Source of the DNA: Kiloniellaceae bacterium | GTDB lineage: Bacteria > Pseudomonadota > Alphaproteobacteria > Kiloniellales > J153 | DNA: 64,000 nucleotides | Direction: 5' to 3' | Assembly: GCA_021776135.1 (NCBI GenBank) | Contig: JAJFGL010000011.1 | Coordinates: 26,845 to 90,844, forward strand | Shown here: one piece after another, positions 51,140 to 59,924 of the stretch | How positions within the stretch are numbered: position 1 is the stretch's first letter | How the letters are laid out: each line of letters begins with the position of its first letter | Translations under genes and position numbers: made by a program | Notes under the pieces: model-generated | What the model saw: the letters and a program-made list of their open reading frames with translations, nothing else | Told to the model about the DNA's origin: nothing | The model's database searches: none

Positions 51140-52816
51140 ATGACACCCAAGGGCGGCAAGCTGAAGGCCTCCGATTTATTCGTGAAGTGCCTGGAGGCCG
51201 AAGGCGTTACCCATATATTCGGGGTTCCGGGCGAGGAAAACGCCGATGTCATGATCTCGCTGCTCGACAGCAAGATCGAGTTCGTTTTGTGCCGCCACGA
51301 ACAGGCGGCGGCTTTCATGGCCGACGTTTACGGCCGGCTGACCGGCAAGGCGGGGGTCTGTCTCGGCACCCTTGGCCCGGGGGCGACCAACCTGGTGACC
51401 GGCGTGGCCGACGCCAACATGGACCGGGCGCCCCTGGTCTGCATCATCGGTCAGGCCAGCACGGACCGGCTTCATAAGGAAAGCCATCAGAACATGGACT
51501 CGATCGCCATGTACCGGCCGATCACCAAATGGGGCACGTCAATCATCAAAGCCGGCAACATTCCCGAGGTCGTGCGCAAGGCCTTTAAGGTGGCGGAGGC
51601 GGAAAAGCCCGGCGCTTGCCTGATCGAGCTGCCCGAGGATGTCGCCGAGGAACACCTCGACGCCGCGCCCATGACGGTGACCAAGACCCGCCGCGCCGCC
51701 GCCGACCACAAGGCCATCGCCCAGGCTGTCGAGCTGATCGCCGGAGCGAAAAACCCCATCATCCTGGCCGGCAACGGGGCGGTGCGTAAACGGGCGGCCA
51801 CCCAGTTGCGCCGCCTGGCCCGCAAGACCGGCATTGGCGTCGTGAACACCTTCATGGGCAAGGGCGCGCTCGCCATGTCCGACCGGCACTGTCTCTTTAC
51901 CATGGGCCTGCAGGGGCGCGACCACATCAACATGGCCATGGATAAGGCCGATCTGGTGATCGCCGTGGGCTACGATCTGGTGGAGTACAGCCCATCGTTC
52001 TGGAATCACGGCGACAAGAAGATCGTGCACATCGACTTCGAACCCGCCGAGATCGACGAGGATTATCACGTCACCGTCGATGTGGTCTCCGACGTCGCAG
52101 ATGCCCTATGGCAGATCAACGAGGAGATGAACAACCGTTACGAAGGCAAGCTGCCGCTTTTCGATATCGGGGACAGGGCCAAGCTGCGCCAGACGATACT
52201 CGACGATTTCGCTACCGAGAAGGACGATCGAAGCTTCCCGGTGAAGCCGCAGCGCGTGCTCTGGGATGTGCGCAAAGTCATGGGGCCGTCGGATATCCTG
52301 CTGTCGGACGTGGGCGCCCATAAGATGTGGATCGCCCGCTACTATCAATGCGAGGATCCCAACACCTGTTTGATCTCCAATGGCTTCTGCACCATGGGAT
52401 TCGCTCTGCCCGGCGCGATCGGGGCCAAGATCGCCCATCCCGACCGCAACGTCTTGGCGATCTGCGGCGATGCGGGCTTCCTGATGAATGTCCAGGATCT
52501 CGAGACCGCGGCGCGGCTGAAAATCCCGGTCACGATCATGGTCTGGTGCGACAACGAATACGGTCTGATCAAATGGAAGCAGCAGAACGCCTTCGACGGC
52601 CGGCATTCGGACCTGGCGTTCAACAACCCGGACTTCGACTACCTGGCCAAGGCCTTCGGCATCTGGGGCCGAACCCTCGACGGGCCGGATCAAATCGAGG
52701 ACGCACTGCAAGAGGCCTTCCGTCAGGATGGCCCGGCGCTCATCGCTGTGCCGGTTGACTACGGCGAGAACGTGAAATTATCCCAACGGCTCGGCAATCT
52801 CATCGCGCCGATTTAG
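51140..52816 (+). CDS. Acetolactate synthase-like thiamine-diphosphate enzyme
   Basis: TPP-dependent enzyme of 558 aa. The catalytic Glu is in LCRHEQAAAFMADVYGRLTG, and the TPP/Mg site is GDAGFLMNVQDLETA with NEYGLIKWKQ, typical of the catabolic AlsS branch. It makes acetolactate from two pyruvates, or is a close relative acting on another 2-keto acid. There is no ilvN small subunit or alsD next to it. It has its own GGGAGAAAA site and is 94 bases before the electron-transfer cluster, possibly cotranscribed with it. Confidence 0.85.
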   Translation: MTPKGGKLKASDLFVKCLEAEGVTHIFGVPGEENADVMISLLDSKIEFVLCRHEQAAAFMADVYGRLTGKAGVCLGTLGPGATNLVTGVADANMDRAPLVCIIGQASTDRLHKESHQNMDSIAMYRPITKWGTSIIKAGNIPEVVRKAFKVAEAEKPGACLIELPEDVAEEHLDAAPMTVTKTRRAAADHKAIAQAVELIAGAKNPIILAGNGAVRKRAATQLRRLARKTGIGVVNTFMGKGALAMSDRHCLFTMGLQGRDHINMAMDKADLVIAVGYDLVEYSPSFWNHGDKKIVHIDFEPAEIDEDYHVTVDVVSDVADALWQINEEMNNRYEGKLPLFDIGDRAKLRQTILDDFATEKDDRSFPVKPQRVLWDVRKVMGPSDILLSDVGAHKMWIARYYQCEDPNTCLISNGFCTMGFALPGAIGAKIAHPDRNVLAICGDAGFLMNVQDLETAARLKIPVTIMVWCDNEYGLIKWKQQNAFDGRHSDLAFNNPDFDYLAKAFGIWGRTLDGPDQIEDALQEAFRQDGPALIAVPVDYGENVKLSQRLGNLIAPI

Positions 52817-52909
52817 AGCGATTTCACGGCAGAATAACGGCATATTGCCCGAATCCGCCGTTCCCCGTAATGTTATCGGGGGAATAGGGCTTTATGGGGC
52901 GGGGGCGAT

Positions 52910-55312
52910 ATGGGTAACGGAGCCGGAGGCGAGCACGTCACCGTCGCCATAGTGGGGTCCGGGCCCGGCGGTTTGAGCGCGGCCGGACGCGCCGCGCAAA
53001 GCGGCGTTTCCCATATCCTGCTGGAAAAGACCGATCACGCCTCCGACACCATCTTCAAGTACCAGAAGGGCAAGCTGGTCATGTCCGCGCCGGACGTCCT
53101 GCCCTTACGCAGCGACATGTCTTTCGCCTTGGGCATACGCGAGGACATCCTCGGCACCTGGGACCGGCAGATCGAGGACCTGGGCGTCAATATCCGTTAC
53201 AACGCCGAAGTCACCGGAATTGAGCGGCGCGAGGACGGATTCCACCTCGCCCTGAACGACGGCTCCGCCGTTAGCGCCGAGAAGGTCATCCTCGCCATAG
53301 GCTTGCAGGGTAATCTGCGCCAGCTTCAAGTGCCAGGGGCCGAACAGGCCAACCATGTCCAGTATCAGCTCGACGACCCGGATGAATACGAGGCCGAGAC
53401 CATCGTCGTGGTCGGGGCGGGCGACGCGGCGATCGAAAACGTGGTGGCGCTGGCCAAGCAGAACGACGCCATTATCGTCAACCGCAAGGACGAATTCGCC
53501 CGGGTCAAAGACGGCAACCGCTCACTCATACTGGATGCAATCGACAAGGGCGTCCTGTCGTGCATGTACAGTGCCGAAACTCTACGCCTGGATCCCGGTT
53601 CGATCACCGTCGAGACGCCCGATGGCGAGGTCACGGTCAAGTGCGACCGCGTCATTGCCCGCCTGGGCGCCATCGCGCCCCGCAAGTTCGTCGAATCATG
53701 CGGCATAGAATTCCCCTCCGCCGACCGGACCTCGCTGCCGGAGGTGAGCGCTACTTACGAGTCCAACGTACCCGGGCTTTACATCATCGGCGCCCTGGCC
53801 GGCTATCCCCTGATTAAGCAGGCCATGAATCAGGGCTACGAAGTGATCGAGTTCATTCTCGGCAACGACATCAAACCGGCCGACGAGCCGCTGCTAGAGG
53901 AACGCTTCGCCGTTTTGGGCGATGTCCCGGTCGAGCGGGTCTTCGACATGATTTTGAGCAACGTGCCGATTTTTTCGGACCTGCCGCACTTGGTGGTGCG
54001 CGAGATGATGCTCGAAGCGACGATCCATCGCCCGGCGCCCGGCGCGACGATCTTCGAGCGCGACGATTATTCGAACAGCTTCTATGCCATCGTGGAAGGC
54101 GAGGTGGCAATCGAAGTGGAGCCTGGAAACATCGCGCGGAACGTCACTCTCGCCCAGGGCGATTTCTTCGGTGAGATCGGTTTGATCGCCGGGCGGCGGC
54201 GCACGGCCACGGTGAAAGCGGGCGCCGGCTGCACCCTGCTCGAGGTTCCGCGGCGGACCATGATCAAGATGGTCTCTTCCTTCGACGAAGTGCGCCGGCG
54301 CTTCGACCTGGCCGCCATCGCACGGCAGATCAGCACCCACATCGCGCCGGGAATATCCGCCGAGGATTTGGCCGAGGTCGTGAAATCGGCCAGCGTCCGG
54401 ACCTTCAAGCGTGGCGAATTGCTGTTCGAGGAGGGGGGGGAGGCCAATGCGGTGCATTTGATTCGCCGCGGTTCGGTCATGGTCTCGCGCCGCATCGGCG
54501 GTAAGGAGACGGTCTTGTCCTACGTGCCCGTGGGGCACTACGTGGGCGAGATGGCCTTGCTTTCCGACGCGCCGCGCACGGCCAGCGTGCGCGCGGCGGT
54601 CGCGACCGAGACCGTGAGAATCGAAAACCAAGCCTTCAGCCGCTTGCTGGACCGGGCGCCGGACCTGCGCGCCCAGATCGAGGCGCAGTACCGCGAGCGC
54701 CTGGTCCAGAACGAACGCATGGAACAGGCGGGCGGCGCCGGCAACCTCATCCAGTTCCTGGTCGAGCAGGGCCTGGGGGAGGCCACGGACGTGCTACTGA
54801 TCGACGAGAGCCTGTGCACCCGCTGTGACAACTGCGAGACCGCTTGCGCGGAAACCCATGGCGGCGTTTCGCGCCTGAACCGGGAGGCCGGACCGACTTT
54901 CGCGAATGTTCATGTGCCGACCTCTTGCCGCCATTGCGAACACCCGCACTGCATGGCCGATTGTCCTCCCGACGCCATACACCGGGCGCCCAACGGCGAG
55001 GTCTTCATCGACGATTCCTGCATCGGGTGCGGTAATTGCGAGCGCAACTGTCCCTATGGGGTCATACAAATGGCGGCCATGCCGCCGCCGGGGCCCGGAC
55101 TTCTGTCTTGGCTGTTGTTCGGTTTCGGCGCCGGGCCCGGCGGGAATTCCGCCGCCAAGGGCGAGGGCGCTAAGCTCGCCGTCAAATGCGATATGTGCAA
55201 GGACATCGCCGGCGGCGCGGCCTGCGTGCGCGCCTGTCCGACAGGCGCCGCCATCCGCGTCCATCCGGAAGAGTTCATGTCGATCGCCAAGCTGGCCGAG
55301 AGGCGCGTGTGA
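52910..55312 (+). CDS. Flavin oxidoreductase-double cNMP-binding-ferredoxin fusion
   Basis: An 800-aa cytoplasmic fusion. Residues 1-315 are a pyridine-nucleotide-disulfide-type FAD/NAD oxidoreductase (GSGPGGLSAAG near 16, VVVGAGDAAIE near 166) without the thioredoxin-reductase CxxC. Two cyclic-nucleotide-binding domains follow at about 343-463 (GEIGLIAGRRRTATV) and 480-590 (GEMALLSDAPRTASV), both with the phosphate-binding Arg. The C-terminus (620-790) is a ferredoxin module of the DmsB/NrfC sort with four cluster motifs: CTRCDNCETAC, CRHCEHPHCMADCP, CIGCGNCERNCP and CDMCKDIAGGAACVRACP. It would move electrons from NAD(P)H to the membrane partner under nucleotide control. The stop overlaps the next start (TGATG). 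Confidence 0.9.
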   Translation: MGNGAGGEHVTVAIVGSGPGGLSAAGRAAQSGVSHILLEKTDHASDTIFKYQKGKLVMSAPDVLPLRSDMSFALGIREDILGTWDRQIEDLGVNIRYNAEVTGIERREDGFHLALNDGSAVSAEKVILAIGLQGNLRQLQVPGAEQANHVQYQLDDPDEYEAETIVVVGAGDAAIENVVALAKQNDAIIVNRKDEFARVKDGNRSLILDAIDKGVLSCMYSAETLRLDPGSITVETPDGEVTVKCDRVIARLGAIAPRKFVESCGIEFPSADRTSLPEVSATYESNVPGLYIIGALAGYPLIKQAMNQGYEVIEFILGNDIKPADEPLLEERFAVLGDVPVERVFDMILSNVPIFSDLPHLVVREMMLEATIHRPAPGATIFERDDYSNSFYAIVEGEVAIEVEPGNIARNVTLAQGDFFGEIGLIAGRRRTATVKAGAGCTLLEVPRRTMIKMVSSFDEVRRRFDLAAIARQISTHIAPGISAEDLAEVVKSASVRTFKRGELLFEEGGEANAVHLIRRGSVMVSRRIGGKETVLSYVPVGHYVGEMALLSDAPRTASVRAAVATETVRIENQAFSRLLDRAPDLRAQIEAQYRERLVQNERMEQAGGAGNLIQFLVEQGLGEATDVLLIDESLCTRCDNCETACAETHGGVSRLNREAGPTFANVHVPTSCRHCEHPHCMADCPPDAIHRAPNGEVFIDDSCIGCGNCERNCPYGVIQMAAMPPPGPGLLSWLLFGFGAGPGGNSAAKGEGAKLAVKCDMCKDIAGGAACVRACPTGAAIRVHPEEFMSIAKLAERRV

Positions 55313-56166
55313 TGGCGAACGGGCAGGGCGGCGCGATGCATGAATCGATTCTGATTTACCGCCGGTTCCGGTATTTGAAACTGGCGCTATTTGGGATAGC
55401 GGTGGCGGCGGTGGCCTATGGTTTTCATAGCCCCCTGGGAGAACCGAATGGCGGTACTTGGCTCGGCTACACCCTCGGGGGGGTCAGCGCCTTTCTGATT
55501 CTTTGGCTTATGTGGTTCGGTATCCGCAAGCGCCGTTACGGGCCGGGCAAGGTAAGGTTGGAATCCTGGCTTTCCGCCCATGTCTATCTGGGCTTGGCGC
55601 TGATTATCGTAGCTACCCTGCACACTGGCTTTCAGCTTGGGTACAACGTTCATAGCCTGGCCTACGTTCTGATGATGCTGGTAATCCTATCGGGCGCATT
55701 CGGCGTTTACGCCTACATTCGATATCCCAGGGCCATGACCGCGAACCGGCGCGGCGATTCTCTGCGCGAGATGATGCTGCAAATCGCCGATCTTGACCGG
55801 CAGTGCCGCGACATGGCCATGAACCTTGCCGACGAGATCAATAAGGCGGTGTTCGAGGCCGGCCGGAGCACGCGCATCGGCGGTGGGATCCTGCGCCAGC
55901 TTTCGGGCAGCGACCCGGCCTGCGCCTCGGCGGCGGCGCTGGAAAAGGTGCAGGGACTGGCGGCCGCCGCCGGCGGCGAAGACGCCGCGCGCTGCCGCCG
56001 CTTGGTCGCCTTGTTGAGCCGCAAGTGCGAACTGTTACGCCGGGCGAGAAAGGACGTGCAGTTGCAGACGCTCATGCAGTTTTGGCTATATCTTCATGTG
56101 CCTTTGTCGTTCGCGCTTCTCGCCGCGCTCAGCGCGCATGTCTTCGCCGTGTTCTACTACTGGTAG
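55312..56166 (+). CDS. Membrane protein, probable b-haem electron carrier
   Basis: A 284-aa membrane protein with five hydrophobic helices at about 22-38, 51-70, 87-107, 115-135 and 258-282. Histidines inside or beside helices (SAHVYLGLAL, ATLHTGFQLG, LHVPLSFALL and LSAHVFAVF) could bind one or two b haems. A long loop between helices 4 and 5 is helical and contains several Cys. ATG 55312 overlaps the fusion stop, so it is translationally coupled. It is likely the inner-membrane partner that takes electrons from the ferredoxin module. Confidence 0.82.
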   Translation: MANGQGGAMHESILIYRRFRYLKLALFGIAVAAVAYGFHSPLGEPNGGTWLGYTLGGVSAFLILWLMWFGIRKRRYGPGKVRLESWLSAHVYLGLALIIVATLHTGFQLGYNVHSLAYVLMMLVILSGAFGVYAYIRYPRAMTANRRGDSLREMMLQIADLDRQCRDMAMNLADEINKAVFEAGRSTRIGGGILRQLSGSDPACASAAALEKVQGLAAAAGGEDAARCRRLVALLSRKCELLRRARKDVQLQTLMQFWLYLHVPLSFALLAALSAHVFAVFYYW

Positions 56167-56176
56167 GGGCGCATCC

Positions 56177-57910
56177 TTGGCTGTCGAAGTCCTCATATCC
56201 TATCTGACCCGGAAGCGCCGGGGCGACGTGGCGCGGCGCGAGGAAAGGGCCGAAGGTGAGATCATACGCCTGGGCCGCGGCGCCGATTGCCAGATCTATC
56301 TGCCCGATCCCCGCGTGCCGCTGCTTCATTCGGAAATCCACGAACGCGATGGCCGCCTTCATATGGAGACCGTAGGGCCATCCCACGATCTCAAACTCAA
56401 CGGGGCCTCGGTGACCTCGGCCCGCCTCGATCCCGGAAGCAAGATCGGCCTCGGCCCCTACGAACTCGTCGCCGGCACGCAAGAAGATGGGACCGTGACC
56501 CTGTCGGTGGAGCTAATCCGTCCGCTCGGCGACGACTTCGCGGATCTCGACGCCCGTAGCCGGACCCGCGTGCAAAGGGTCGCGCTGAGCAAGCGGGGCT
56601 GGTCTTGGCTCATGTTTATAGTGGTCATGGCGGTGGCGCTCGCGGCCCCGCTTCTCGCGTCTTTGGATAGAGCGCAAGAAAAACCCCTGGCCCGGCCCGG
56701 CGGCGAGGCTGCTTTCTTGGCGAAACAGATCGGTTGGTCCGGGACCGCCGACAGCTTCTGGGAATCCGGCGCCATGTCCCGGCCGCACCAGAACTTCGCC
56801 GCCGATTGCGGGTCGTGTCACCAAAAGCCGTTTATTCAGGTGCGCGACGGCGCCTGTCTGACCTGCCATGCCAAGATCGAACACCATGCGGACGCGGTTT
56901 CCTTTCAGAGCGCCAGCTTCAAAGGCGAGGACTGCGCGTCTTGTCACAAGGAGCATACCGGGACCGCCCCCATGGTTATGGACTCTCAGGCGTTCTGCGT
57001 TTCCTGCCACGCCGGTCTGAGCCAGCGCGAGGCCAAGACAAACCTCCAGGACGCGAGCGATTTCGGCACCGGCCATCCCGAATTCCGGCCCAGCGTTGTC
57101 GTTAATGCCATGGGCCCGGTCTTGGCGCGTATGGAAATCGGGGGCGATCCGAAACCGGTGGAAAAATCCGGCCTCAAGTTCCCGCACGCGAAACACCTGG
57201 ACAAGCGCGGGGTGAAGCATCCCATTCAAGGGACTGTCCGCCTGGAATGCGCCGATTGCCACCGGGAGGAGCCCGGCGGACAAGGGATGCTGCCGATCGC
57301 CATGGAGGCTCATTGTCACGACTGTCACGGGCTGCAATTCGACCCTGCGGCGCCCACACGGCTGCTGCCCCACGGTAAACCGCGCGAGTCCGTGGAACAG
57401 ATGCGGGAGTTTTATTCCAAGTCCGCGCTCCATGGCGGTGTCGAAGACCCCAAGGCGCCGGCGAGCGTGCGTCTCCGGCGCCGTCCGGGTATCGGGCTTT
57501 CGCCGCAGGACAGCGCGGTTTCCTTGAACTGGGCGTTGCAAAAGGCGGCCGATGTCGCGACCGAGACCATCGGCAAGCGGGCTTGCGGAACCTGCCATGT
57601 CGTCACCCCGCCGGGGCCTGGCGATGCCGGCATCTGGGATGTGGTCAAACCCAGGCTGGCCGCGCGTTGGATGCCAAAAGGGCGCTTCGATCACGCCCAG
57701 CACAGGCAGACGGCCTGCGTCGAGTGCCACGACGCCGCCAAGTCCAAAACCGCGATGGACGTTCTCTTACCGGGGATCGAGACATGCCGGGACTGCCATG
57801 GCGGCGAGCAGGCGGTGGCCAAGGTGGCGACCACCTGCGTTTCGTGCCATGACTTTCATCGCCACGGGCTGCCGCCCCTGAAGGCCACCGCGAATAAGGC
57901 GTTGCCTTAG
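56177..57910 (+). CDS. FHA-like domain, one membrane helix and decahaem c-type cytochrome
   Basis: A 577-aa protein starting at TTG 56177; the ORF-track start lies in the previous gene. Residues 25-100 read as an FHA-like domain (RLGRGADCQIYL, LKLNGASVTSARL). The Ser of the usual SxxH phosphothreonine motif is replaced (VPLLHSEI), so binding may be weakened or altered. A membrane helix at 142-163 is followed by ten CxxCH haem motifs from Cys211 (CGSCH) to CVSCH near the end. Topology suggests FHA in the cytoplasm and haems in the periplasm. It starts ten bases after the membrane-protein gene. Confidence 0.88.
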   Translation: MAVEVLISYLTRKRRGDVARREERAEGEIIRLGRGADCQIYLPDPRVPLLHSEIHERDGRLHMETVGPSHDLKLNGASVTSARLDPGSKIGLGPYELVAGTQEDGTVTLSVELIRPLGDDFADLDARSRTRVQRVALSKRGWSWLMFIVVMAVALAAPLLASLDRAQEKPLARPGGEAAFLAKQIGWSGTADSFWESGAMSRPHQNFAADCGSCHQKPFIQVRDGACLTCHAKIEHHADAVSFQSASFKGEDCASCHKEHTGTAPMVMDSQAFCVSCHAGLSQREAKTNLQDASDFGTGHPEFRPSVVVNAMGPVLARMEIGGDPKPVEKSGLKFPHAKHLDKRGVKHPIQGTVRLECADCHREEPGGQGMLPIAMEAHCHDCHGLQFDPAAPTRLLPHGKPRESVEQMREFYSKSALHGGVEDPKAPASVRLRRRPGIGLSPQDSAVSLNWALQKAADVATETIGKRACGTCHVVTPPGPGDAGIWDVVKPRLAARWMPKGRFDHAQHRQTACVECHDAAKSKTAMDVLLPGIETCRDCHGGEQAVAKVATTCVSCHDFHRHGLPPLKATANKALP

Positions 57911-57979
57911 CCGGAAGATGCGTTCCTTGCGCGCTTTAAGGGCCTTGAGGTACGCTACTTGAGATAAGGTCCGAGCTTA

Positions 57980-59917
57980 ATGGATCGCTGGGGGGTAAGG
58001 ATGGCGCGTTCCGATCTGACCGCCACGCCAGGGAATTCGGCGAAAACATTCGCGCGCCGGTTTTGCCGGGTTGCTTATCGGATAGCGCCGCTGATCGCGG
58101 TCCTGGCCGTTTTCGCGGCCCCACCGGCGGGTGCCGGCGAAGGCTCGTTCAAATTGGAGCCGCCCCTCGAGCCTGGCAAGTTGGAAACCGGCCGTTCCGA
58201 TAGCTATCCCGCCGGTCTCATGGCGGCCGCGGGCGAGTCTGGCGCCCGGCGCCGCCCCGGCGAGCCGCCGCCGGTCCCGGAAGAGGAATTTCCAACCATC
58301 GACCCCTCGGCTGTGGCGCCGCCGCGCGCCAACATGCCGCGCGAGAGCATCCCGGTGCCGGATCGTTGGCGCCTGATCGATTCATTCGGGGTCACGGAAA
58401 AGTGGTGGGATCCTTATAACCAGAATACCTTGAAGGCAGACCGGCCGTTGTTCGACGACTGGTTCATCAATATCGCGCTCATATCAGATACCATTTACGA
58501 ACCGCGCCGCTTGCCTACGCCGGTCGGCATACAGACAACCGACCGGGCCGGCTCCGTCGATGTCTTTGGCGACGTCAATCAGTTCCTGTTCAACCAGAAC
58601 CTGATTACCTCGGTTTCCTTGATCAAGGGCGACACCGTTTACCGGCCGCCGGATATCGAACTGCGGCTGACCCCAGTCTTCAACTTCAACTATACGGAAG
58701 TCGAAGAAAGGCGGGTTCTGAACATCGATCCGAACCGGGGCACGACCCGCACCGACGGGCATGTCGCCTTGCAGGAAGCCTTCCTGGACTATCATATTCG
58801 CAATGTTTCGGACCGCTTCGACTTCGATTCCATCCGCGTCGGCATACAACCTATCCAGGCCGACTTTCGCGGTTTCCTGTTTCAGGATCAGCAACTCGGC
58901 GTGCGCCTGTTCGGAACCCGCGCCAACAACATCTTTCAATATAACCTGGCTTATTTCCGGCGCATCGAGAAGGACACCAACTCCGGCTTGAACGACTTAA
59001 ACCACCAACTGCGCGAGGACGATGTTTATCTGGCCAACCTTTTTTGGCAGGACTTTCCGGTTCGCGGTTTCGTCTCCCAGGTCACCGCGGTTCACAACCG
59101 GAACCGGGAGAACGACGAGTTTTTCTTCAACAACAACGGTTTCCTGGAACGGCCGGCCTCGCTCGGGGACGAACGGCCGCGCAAGTACCATGTGACCTAT
59201 CTGGGCTATAATGGCGACGGGCATTTCGGCAGGCTGAACCTTAGCGGTTCCTTCTATTACGCCTTCGGTAAAGACAGTCCCAATCAGTTCCGGGGCGACG
59301 GAAAAACCTCCGACATCAAAGCTTTCTTCGCCGCCTTGGAACCCTCGATTGATTTTTCCTGGTTTCGCCTGCGGGGGTCGTTGCTTTACGCCAGCGGCGA
59401 TTCGAACCCCTTCGATAACACCGAGGGCGGTTTCGACGCGATCTTCGAGAACCCGCAATTCGCAGGCGCCGATACCAGCTTCTTTATCCGCCAGGCGGTG
59501 CCCTTGATCGGCGGCGGCGGCGTCGCGCTTTCGGGCCGCAACGCCATACTGCCCTCCCTGCGCTCGTCGAAGGAACAAGGCCAGTCGAACTTCAACAATC
59601 CGGGACTTCGCTTGATCGGCGCCGGCGCCGATATCGACGTGACGCCGGAGTTGCGCCTTTCGGCCAACGCGAATTACCTGGAGTTTGACGATACGTCCTC
59701 GCTGGAATTCCTTCGCAATCAAGGCAGTATCGACCGCTCGATCGGCTGGGACCTTTCCGCCGCGGTCATATATCGTCCGTTCTTCACCCAGAACGTTATC
59801 CTGCGCGCTTCGGGCGCGGTCCTGGTTCCAGGCGATGGTTTCGATGAGTTATTCCGGACCGGCCGGGATCAAGACCTGTTTTATTCGGTCTTGGTAAACC
59901 TGATCATGACCTTCTGA
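57980..59917 (+). CDS. Outer-membrane beta-barrel protein
   Basis: A 645-aa exported protein. The signal region is IAPLIAVLAVFAAPPAGA, and a Pro/Glu-rich segment follows up to residue 120. From about 150 onward there are alternating aromatic strands and Asn/Asp loops, ending in a terminal Phe (NLIMTF) typical of outer-membrane barrels. Strand-like runs include FNFNYTEVEERRVL and AVIYRPFFTQNVIL. No CxxCH is present. It is placed between two decahaem cytochromes, so it may be the porin of a trans-envelope conduit. An ATG at 58001 after GGGGGGTAAGG is an equally good start. Confidence 0.82.
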   Translation: MDRWGVRMARSDLTATPGNSAKTFARRFCRVAYRIAPLIAVLAVFAAPPAGAGEGSFKLEPPLEPGKLETGRSDSYPAGLMAAAGESGARRRPGEPPPVPEEEFPTIDPSAVAPPRANMPRESIPVPDRWRLIDSFGVTEKWWDPYNQNTLKADRPLFDDWFINIALISDTIYEPRRLPTPVGIQTTDRAGSVDVFGDVNQFLFNQNLITSVSLIKGDTVYRPPDIELRLTPVFNFNYTEVEERRVLNIDPNRGTTRTDGHVALQEAFLDYHIRNVSDRFDFDSIRVGIQPIQADFRGFLFQDQQLGVRLFGTRANNIFQYNLAYFRRIEKDTNSGLNDLNHQLREDDVYLANLFWQDFPVRGFVSQVTAVHNRNRENDEFFFNNNGFLERPASLGDERPRKYHVTYLGYNGDGHFGRLNLSGSFYYAFGKDSPNQFRGDGKTSDIKAFFAALEPSIDFSWFRLRGSLLYASGDSNPFDNTEGGFDAIFENPQFAGADTSFFIRQAVPLIGGGGVALSGRNAILPSLRSSKEQGQSNFNNPGLRLIGAGADIDVTPELRLSANANYLEFDDTSSLEFLRNQGSIDRSIGWDLSAAVIYRPFFTQNVILRASGAVLVPGDGFDELFRTGRDQDLFYSVLVNLIMTF

Positions 59918-59924
59918 GCACGGC

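Noticed and set aside
52863-52881. CCCCG...CGGGG hairpin before the fusion gene as a terminator or regulator
   Set aside because: Only a 5-bp stem with a 9-base loop and no T-run; could be chance.
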